A stretch of 64,000 bases of DNA from Paragorgia papillata (Eukaryota > Cnidaria > Anthozoa > Scleralcyonacea > Coralliidae): assembly GCA_035771165.1 (NCBI GenBank), contig JAWNZC010000311.1, positions 702,001 to 766,000 of the forward strand, in the 5' to 3' direction. How positions within the stretch are numbered: the stretch's first letter is position 1; each line of letters starts with the position of its first letter. The notes beneath the pieces were generated by a model. It was not told the DNA's origin. It worked only from the letters and a program-made list of their open reading frames with translations, and searched no databases. Both the position numbers and the translations under genes were made by a program. Of this stretch, positions 56,842 through 64,000 are shown in pieces.

Positions 56842-58248
56842 TTAGTCGGAATCGCTGTCGATCATGAAAGTGCGACGCCGCTTTTGTCCTTGAGCTTGTA
56901 CATCGTCAGACGGCTTCGACATGACAGTAAAGCTAACTTGGCAGTTATGGAAAGTGTTTGAATTAAACATCTGATGTTGGCTTTCTTGTCTGACCATTGC
57001 ACTGTTGAAACACGAGTTGTTAAAGGCCATATTTGTTTGACTTGTATCTTGTTGAGAGACGTTAAGTCCATACGGACGACTTAATGTAGAACTAGTCGAG
57101 GCAGAACTTTGTTGCTGTTGGCAGACGATGTTAGACGCTGCGGTCAATACAGATTGCACGTTGCTGGAATTGCTTCGACAAGATATTTTTGTAGAGAGAT
57201 CTCGTTGCTCAACTTCATCTCCTTCGTCGTAGTCGTCAAGGGACTGTAGGTTTCGATGGCCAGTAACCTTAACAATGGAGGACCGTTCAACGTTGCATTT
57301 TTTTAACTTGTTGACAAGGGTCTTCCGAGCGCTGTGGTTTGTCAATTTCTTGCTGATACTTTCCAGAGAAGTGCCTTGAACGATTCGCTTCATCATTTCA
57401 TTGATACGATTCGTACCCATCGGTTGTGCTTTATACCAAACTTCGTCCTTGGGTTTGTAGTTGATGGAAAGGTAAAAGGAGCCTGTGGTTCGTAAATGAT
57501 TTGGTCGGCGCGACAAGTACTCTTTAAACAGCGAGACAGGACATCTTTCTCCTCCAGTGGCAAACATTTTTGGTGAAAAATCCCGGGATTTCTTCGATAA
57601 TCCTCCGCCTCTCGTTTTGGTCAGGCCTTCAGCGAATTCGACATATTCACGACCGTTGTCGTCTTTGCGAAGCGAGAAGTCGTCGACAGCCATACTGTGG
57701 TGTTCTTGGCGGCCACGTAAACCGAAGTACTGGGTGAGTGTCCACCAAATTGTATTCACTAGGCTTTCTGGTGTTTTGTTCCCTAGTTTGCCAACTCTCC
57801 ACAGCTCCTCTTCGTCTTCCTCGGACAAACTTCTTGCCTTGTTTTGACGCTTTTCTTTCCCCTCTTCGCGAAGTCGTCTTGCTTTACCTTCGAGGACTTG
57901 TTTGGACAAGCTGAATCCTCTGTTACGAATTAAGGAGGTTTTAAAATTATGCTCCTTTAGATAGCGGTCGAGAGCTGCAATCATTACGCGAAGACTGTCC
58001 GGTTCGTAGTCTTCCCCGTCCTTGTTTCTTACTTCGGCGTAAAATTGTTAAAGTGCCGTGTCCAACTCGCTCACTTCGTACTTCTCAATTTCTCCTGAAT
58101 ATCCGCGTTGTTCTCCCCAGCTCTTAAAAACATTGATCCAGAAACCAGTGCTTATAGCTGTATTTTTGTTTTTGGCATTATTTTGTAGCTCCTGTATCAA
58201 AGACGGTTCAGCATTTGCAAATCTCTGGTCACCGCTAAAACCCGCCAT
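56842..58248 (-). CDS. tyrosine recombinase of a Crypton-type element, one in-frame stop
   Basis: From ATG at 58248 the frame runs 468 codons to TAA at 56842-56844, broken only by TAA at 58048-58050 (after SELDTAL, before QFYAEVRNKDGED). The N-terminal part is a core-binding-like helical region. The catalytic part has a candidate box-I Arg in YFGLRGRQEHHSM, HxxR in TNHSARKTLVNKL, the second His in VTGHRN and the Tyr in LDDYDEGDE. These fit tyrosine recombinases of the Crypton/KIAA1958/DUF3504 group. The C-terminal tail is Ser/Gln-rich and ends QGQKRRRTFMIDSDSD, a likely nuclear signal. One stop in an otherwise open frame implies recent loss, readthrough or an allele difference. Confidence 0.85.
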
Positions 58249-58354
58249 ATTTTTTTGTTTACCAAAAAGTTAAAAAACTTTGTATTTTGATTTTTGGAGG
58301 AAATTTTGCTTCATTGTGATTGGCTAGTTTCTCTTTTTCAGCCAATCAGATGAG

Positions 58355-58417
58355 TTTGTTACATATTTTTGCACTGTTGTTACAGATTTTTGCACTGTTG
58401 TTACAGATTTTTGCACT
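58355..58417. repeat. three 21-bp direct repeats
   Basis: GTTGTTACAGATTTTTGCAC recurs at 58355 (variant), 58376 and 58397, between the recombinase start and the element's right end. They are placed where recombinase-binding or promoter repeats could lie. Confidence 0.8.
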
Positions 58418-59123
58418 GCTGTTTGGGATTAAATGCACTGAAACCAACCAATCACAGTCGAGTAACATTTTCTTGTATATTATTATCTGATTAAAGAAAT
58501 TCACCTTGGCCACATGTGAGAATAGTGCTTCCAGTTTGACTCTACCAAACACCACAGGTTTCCTCCAGATATTCTGGTTTCCTCCTGTAGTAACACTGGA
58601 CCAATGAGTGTGGCCCCTTACTGGACCTCTAAGGATAACAGTTTAGATATAACTGATATATTTATCCTGTATAAATAAGGTTAGTTTAGTTTAAGTTTAG
58701 AGTTTCCCAAAGTATCAATCAAGACTATACAAAATAGTCTTGTATGGTGAGAACTGGTGAGATCACAAGATGCTCTCTCTAACTTGAAGTTGAACTACTC
58801 TAGCTTTGATATTTGTAAATAACTAAGCAAATTGAAGTATATACAGTATAAATGAATTGCATTTTACATATTAATTAACATTTTAAACTTTGAAATTGTT
58901 TGCAAACTTTAACAGAGTTTATCAAATAAAGTTGTCATTCTTTATTATACCTCATTATGCAGACAATGAATCAATGACACCATCACACCTGTCTATTGGA
59001 TTCAGTCCTGGATCAGTTCAAAAGGCTATTTAATAACTGGTTAATTAAGTTATTGAAGGCAGGATTTAAATTAGGAAAATACCCTAACCCAGTAATAAAA
59101 CACCCAGCGTTGTTTTCTAAACA

Positions 59124-59338
59124 AATTTTATATACTTGTTCTAAAATTCCTACCAGGTAAGCTTTCGTTCAGCCTGAAATTATTAAACTGGTTCTAGCCC
59201 ATGAGCTGTGATATTGTTGGAATGGTCCTCGCCACGCACAGATCTTTTGTTTTTCCAGGTTTTTCACTTATTAACTCATTCCTTCCTGAGCTGGCTACCA
59301 GAGTGAGACAATTTTATTTATAAGAGTGAGGACCTCAA
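59124..59338. other. intergenic, no recognised feature
   Basis: Flank of repeat copy 2; nothing identified. Confidence 0.4.
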
Positions 59339-59509
59339 GCCCCATTTACACTACACTCAGTTTTTGGTACAGATCGGATAGAAATGGTACGCATACCAAT
59401 TTTACCCATGCTCAGGCTACCTATTTACAAGGTCCAAGCACAGATAAAATTGGTACGGGTACCAATTTAACCAAGCCCTGCCAAAAATGAAGCATAGTGT
59501 AAATGGGCC
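59339..59509. mobile_element. MITE with GCCCATTTACACTA-type ends
   Basis: GCCCCATTTACACTACACTC at the left and AGTGTAAATGGGC at the right are inverted, followed inward by TTTTTGG/CCAAAAA. Two GGTACG-ACCAATTT(T/A)ACC blocks lie inside. Confidence 0.7.
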
Positions 59510-60503
59510 TTCACAGTGGGTTAACATTCAAATGACAGTTGTTACTACAACAGTATAATAAACATCCATATATATATGGTAAGAACATTCCACATAACCT
59601 TTTTGAACCTGATATTTTAAATAGGTTTAAAAAATAATTCTAATTGAATGGTACCAAACAAGGACAATACCAAAATCTTGTTTGATCACTAAAATCAAAA
59701 CAGCATTGACTTCAAAATGGACCAGTAGTTGAGAATATTAAATATAGACAAATATTTTGTTAAAAAAATCCAATGATATTTTGGGATAATTAATTTAATG
59801 GCATCACTGCAAAATAATTTATTAGAATTATTTTGAAAAAATTGACACCCTGGCTATAAGTTACTATCGAGTTAGTATATAAGTTTCTATTAGAAACTAA
59901 ACTTAGGCCAGTTTAGTAAAAATATGTATGTGGGTTCTTATGTAAAATAGTGGACGTTTACTGTATGTATAAGGATAAATTATCAAGATTTCTTGCCGCT
60001 TAGTTTTTAATAATAATACAAGTTCACACTTCACGCAACTGCGGGATTTGAATATAAACCCTTGAAAAGATTGTAGACGCTTAATATCCTGATTCGTCTT
60101 TCGCCAAAATAATGTCAGAAAAGCTTTGAATGTTTGGAGTTTGTAAGCTTCGTATTAATATACATTATACATTATAGTTATATTTGCGCAGTGCGCATAT
60201 TAAACTCCTATTTCCTTCGAGAACCGTCGTTCGAGATATCCTTGAATTCACTCTTTACTTGTCCAGTTTTACTGGCAGTGATTGAAATATTCATGTGATA
60301 CAAATTACCAACAATAAACATCCAAGAACTCACTCGACTCTGCGGTGATCGCCTTTATAAATGGCCTCAATCTCGGCTTCAAATGACGATAAAAATCGCG
60401 TTTCTCTCCTAAAGCGACTGTAAATTCTTCCACATGTTGTCAACAAATTAGCTTCGGGCGACGGAAAAACCTCTCGTTTCTATCAAGTGCTGATAACTCC
60501 GTA
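59510..60503. other. intergenic, no recognised feature
   Basis: AT-rich, no supported gene. Confidence 0.45.
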
Positions 60504-61128
60504 CAGGGGCGGATTTAGGGTACGTCATGCACGTCATGCGACGTAGACAAAAATCCCAGACTAATTTATTCATGAATTAATTAGTTGGAAAACATTTAAA
60601 AAAATTATTTAAAATTTGAAAATTTCAAATTTTAAAAATATTCAATTTTAAAAAAAATTATACGAATTTTTAAATTCTTGAAATTTTCAAATATTTTATT
60701 TTCGCAATGTATTTAGCGCTATAACGAGGAAAATTGAATAATTCGCTGAGTCAGCCCCCCTCCTCTGCTGGAGGACACTTAGTCAACTTCATGTAGCCTG
60801 AACGAAACTGTTCATACGGTAGGGATAGAGAGGGATGTCATTCACTCCATTTACAAATGTGGATAATTAGACTACGTCAAAATGGCCGTCTACGTCGAAA
60901 TAACGAGCACTGATTGGACAAAGACAATAGAGGTACGTCGGAAGTAGTGAGACTACGTCGGAAGTAAAATATTCTGACGTTTCTTGGCTTTTGATTGGCT
61001 GGCAAAGGATATTTCGACGTAGACGGACTACGGCAAGATAGCAAGACTACGGCATAACTAAGCTGCCTGAGCCGGCAGTGACTGACTCGACTTCAAACTT
61101 CTGCTTGAGACTGAGTTCGGTTTCGCTT

Positions 61129-61358
61129 ATGGCGTCTATGGATGTCACGGAACTTGTAGAGAACGCTCTACAGAGTGAAAACGATGACTTGTTGAAGACG
61201 ATCTGTTGCGAATTGAAAAAGAAACTCCAATCGTGTGGTTTCCTCGCGAGTCGAGAGTTTTCAGCGCTGATTGGCAAGACAATATATCGGGATATCGACG
61301 CGGAGGCATATATTCCTGTTTCTGTGAAGAAAGTTAAGAAACGTTGTATTGCTTTAAG
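61129..61358 (+). CDS. hAT-element gene, exon 1
   Basis: ATG at 61129 opens MASMDVTELVENALQSENDD and LLKTICCELKKKLQSCGF, ending KKRCIALR at donor GTGAGT, phase 2. The AG plus A of the next exon completes Arg and runs into the OTU-like domain. It is an N-terminal helical region of unknown role. Confidence 0.7.
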
Positions 61359-61726
61359 GTGAGTAGATACTACCAGCTATCTTATCTTTAGTTCCTCATA
61401 CTTGTGCAACCGTGAAAAGCGTAAATTATTTAAATGAATAGATGGATATGTAGAGCTCTCGAGTATATTTATGAATAATTCATCATATATTAAATTATTG
61501 AGATAATGAGATGTGTAATGTGTTCTGACACCATGTGGTTTAGCGAACCCGTTTGACTGACCATACTTTTTAACAATAATCTGATCAACAACGTTAAATA
61601 TTGAATTCCAATACCTTTACTCGAACAGTCTAGTGTTTATTTCTTTCTTATTCGATTGGTTTGGATTGAATTTTGACTTTTGTGTGTTAAATCTGAATTG
61701 GTGTTTTGGTATCTGCCTCAATATAG

Positions 61727-61925
61727 ATCTCAAGCATCTGGAAATTGCCTATACAGCTCTGTTTCTTTGGCCCTGGTAGGTGATAATTCTCTTGTTAGTG
61801 ATCTTCGGGTTTTAACATCAATTGAGTTATATCTCAAGGCTTTTTTTATTCTCACCCATATTTTTCATCTGCTTATGCTTAAACACACAGGTCTCCTTTT
61901 AACCAAATCTTAAAAACCTTTTACC
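61727..61925 (+). pseudogene. hAT-element gene, exon 2 start: OTU-like domain with frame breaks
   Basis: Acceptor ATATAG ends at 61726. The frame SQASGNCLYSSVSLALVGDN, SLVSDLRVLTSIELYL is the catalytic-Cys region of an OTU-type domain (GNC-Y-S-S), with Ser where OTU proteases have the Asp of DGNC. After YLKA the expected reading shifts one base at a T7 run (about 61842), meets a TAA near 61876, and shifts again near 61925. Later VFQPNHFVPLV (about 62210) supplies the C-terminal His region of the same domain. Confidence 0.65.
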
Positions 61926-61926
61926 C

Positions 61927-64000
61927 ATGTCTGTGTCAAACAGAGCACTAGATTTTGGCTTTTCTGGGGATCAGCTTGTTAAGAAAGAAGCCATTTTAAA
62001 TTGTTGTGATAAGACATGGTCTAGCTTCTTATGTATTCTTGGTTTGGCTTCTGTTATAAATAGAAATATTTATTGTTATTATCCTGACTGTGGGGAACAG
62101 AGATTTAAATTACTTTTTAATTGTAAAGTGGAACCTTGCCCACCTTTGAGAGCTATATCAGATTTACATGTCCTATTTTGTTTTCACGGCATTGTTGAAT
62201 CAGGTAAAGTATTTCAACCTAATCATTTTGTCCCTCTTGTGTTTGATGATAAGCCAGCAGGAGGAGAAAAGAGAAAGTTACCTGCACAAAAAGTCTTCCC
62301 AAACCTGCAAAAGTCCAAGTCCAAAAAAACTTCCAGTGTAAATTTGGTTCAGTCTAAGATTTCATTTCCTTCTTTTGTCAGTGCACCAGACCCCAAACCT
62401 TGTCCTACTGACACAAAAGTACATATTGCTCCTGATCCATTGGCAGAGTTAAGTGGCAAAACAGCTGCTTCTGCAACCAATTTACCATCTACAAGTTCAA
62501 CTATAACTACTTCGCAAATTCATTTTATGCACGAGTATGATATCGCTACTTATAGAGAGAAAGCTAAAACTATGACTGATTCAGAAATTGGTGTTCTAAT
62601 AAAAAATGTGTTCAAACCTGATAAAACATACTCTTTCCCAACAACAAATGGTAGATGTTTTCGTTTAGAATGGTTGGGATTATATCCTTGGTTATGCTAT
62701 TCACCTAGCCAAGATGGTGCTTATTGTCTTCCCTGTGTGTTGTTTGGGGACAAATTTCCAGAGAAAGCCCTTAAAAAAATGCTGCCAAAAACCTTTTTTC
62801 TCAACCTTTTAAATGTTGGAATGATGCTACTCGAAATTTCAAAAATCATACAGGTAAGTCTGGTCCCTCATCAACATGCTTACATAGCAGCACAGCAGGA
62901 ACCTTTTTGTCTATCCAGGAGCAGTTGGCAGGTAAAATTCAGTCAATTGATGTGTTGATCAGTGAAAATAGGAGAAATAAGATTTCTGAGAATAGGAAAA
63001 AGCTTATTCCTATTGTAGATACTATCATAACTTGTGGGCGTCTAGGTTTATCTTTTAGAGGGCACCGTGATGATTCTCAATATCATCCAGAACTTGGAAG
63101 TTATTCTCGGGGTGGTGTTTGTAATTTCATCGAGTTATTGAATATGAGGGTTCGTGCAGGGGATTTGGTCTTGAAGAACATCTGAAGACATGTGCAAAGA
63201 ATGCTTCATATATTTCAAAGACTACCCAGAATGAAATTATTAAATGTTGTGGGCAAGTAATTAGTGAAAAAATTGTTGATGAAACTAAGCAGAATAGGTT
63301 CTTTTCAATTCTTGCAGATGAAGCAGTAGATTGTTCAAATAAGGAGCAAATGTCTTTAGTTTTGCGATTTGTTGATAGTAATTTGAACATAAGAGAAGAC
63401 TTCATCAAATTCATACATTGCAAATGGGGGCTAGCTGGTGCAGACCTAGCAGCAGTTATTTTAAAAGCATTAGCTGACCTCTCACTGAATATTGAAGATT
63501 GTCGAGGTCAAGGTTATGATGGAGCTGGTGCTGTTGCTGGCCATATCAATGGGCTTTCTGCACACATTTTGCGGCTTAACCGAAAAGCTATTTACACTCA
63601 CTGTAATAGCCATAAACTAAATTTAGTTATTTGTCATGCTTGTTCAGTGCCAATCGTAAAGAATATCATGACACAGGTAAAGGAACTGTCATCTTTTTTT
63701 AACAATTCTCAGAATCGCCAAGTAATATTTGAGAAAAACATTTTAATCCACAGCAAAGATAGCAAAAAAAAGAAATTGAAAGATGTCTGTAGAACAAGGT
63801 GGGTAGAGCGTATTGATGGTATGAATGTTTTTGAGGACTTATTTATTCCAATATTTTTTACTTTAAAGGAAATGAGTTTGAATGAAGAAAGACAATGTAA
63901 TCCTAGCACTTCTTCTCAAGCCACCTCATTTTTAGCAATGATTTCTTCTTTTCAGTTTATTGTGTCTCTGGTTATCACTAGGCATATTTTTTATTTGACT
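61927..64000 (+). pseudogene. hAT-element transposase: OTU end, TTF zinc finger, DUF4371/hAT core
   Basis: From 61927 the frame gives RALDFGFSGDQLVKKEAIL, FQPNHFVPLVFD, a Ser/Lys-rich linker, then the TTF-type finger GRCFRLEWLGLYPWLCYSPS and AYCLPCVLFG. A lost A at an A7 run (about 62774) shifts to KNLFSQPFKCWNDATRNFKN and the DUF4371 part (TCGRLGLSFRGHRDD, NFIELLNMRV). A lost base near 63170 shifts to EEHLKTCAKNASYISKTTQN, RFFSILADEAVDCSNKEQ, RGQGYDGAGAVAGH and THCNSHKLNLVICHA, the DDE-type hAT core with Asp residues in ADEAVD and GYDGA. The hAT C-terminal dimerisation region lies past the window. Homopolymer shifts could be assembly errors; the upstream breaks look real. Confidence 0.82.

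Larger units (their letters stand above)
56422..58502. mobile_element. 2.08-kb Crypton-type element inserted in a SINE
   Basis: Boundaries are read off the empty site in copy 1: sequence agrees up to 56421 and again from 58503, with six bases (TCTGTT) of the empty site missing. It carries one gene on minus, a hairpin at its left end (56429-56589) and three 21-bp direct repeats at its right end (58355-58417). Sequence AACAAGAAAATGT at about 56604 recurs inverted at about 58468 with similar flanks. Most Cryptons lack terminal inverted repeats, so these may be incidental. Confidence 0.75.
55615..59123. mobile_element. 1.44-kb repeat element, copy 2, split by a Crypton-type insertion
   Basis: 55615-56421 matches 49339-50148 and 58503-59123 matches 50155-50774, almost base for base. 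No clear 8-bp duplication flanks this copy. The internal ORF lost the ATG present in copy 1. Confidence 0.8.
60504..64000 (+). mobile_element. hAT transposon, left end and gene (right end outside the window)
   Basis: The left terminus reads CAGGGGCGGATTTAGGGTAC at 60504, matching the common hAT end CAGGGGCGGA. It precedes a gene for a DUF4371/hAT transposase in the correct orientation. The expected 8-bp duplication on the left would be ACTCCGTA (60496-60503); its partner cannot be seen. Between 60504 and 61030, TACGTC or its complement GACGTA recurs many times. Confidence 0.8.

Overview
The window is from a eukaryote, most likely an anthozoan cnidarian and probably a stony coral. The reasons are AT-rich DNA, small exons bounded by GT-AG introns, a galaxin-type double-cysteine domain, GIY-YIG Penelope-like elements with hammerhead-like motifs, and a dense load of short palindromic elements. 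Coding sequence is sparse; most of the 64 kb is intron or intergenic DNA filled with nested mobile elements. Species assignment is inference.

Positions 1970-25555 (+): the main gene. Seven exons join in compatible phase into the 3' part of a furin/PCSK-type proprotein convertase. Exons 1-3 hold the oxyanion Asn and catalytic Ser part of the S8 domain, exons 4-6 the P domain, and exon 7 is a terminal exon of galaxin-like CC repeats. The 5' exons (catalytic Asp and His) must lie before the window. Its introns hold a broken Crypton-like recombinase (3.95-5.0 kb), a Penelope-like element, LINE fragments, a 324-bp AAAC microsatellite, MITEs and hammerhead-like motifs. A 4.57-kb TTAA-flanked DNA element (10301-14870) sits inside the Penelope coding sequence and carries a three-exon gene ending in a P2X7-type intracellular (ballast) domain.

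Positions 25.6-38 kb: MITEs, a minus-strand fragment of a multicopy metazoan gene family (32.56-32.99 kb), and a plus-strand SAMD3-like gene (about 34.0-37.7 kb) with four cleanly phased exons, a poly(A) signal, and a textbook hAT MITE in one intron.

Positions 38.2-60.5 kb: a repeat-rich zone. It holds a LINE 3' end, a decayed Ty3/gypsy RT, the last exons of an unrecognised minus-strand gene (42.3-43.1 kb), a second TTAA element (43626-46456), tandem satellites, palindromes, and two copies of a 1.44-kb repeat. The second copy carries a SINE interrupted by a 2.08-kb tyrosine-recombinase (Crypton-type) element whose 468-codon frame is broken by one stop codon; the first copy is the empty site.

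Positions 60.5-64 kb: the 5' end of a large hAT element (terminus CAGGGGCGG at 60504). Its gene combines an OTU-like domain, a TTF-type zinc finger and a DUF4371/hAT transposase core, with several frame breaks, and runs off the window. No rRNA genes, CRISPR arrays or bacterial-style operons are present.
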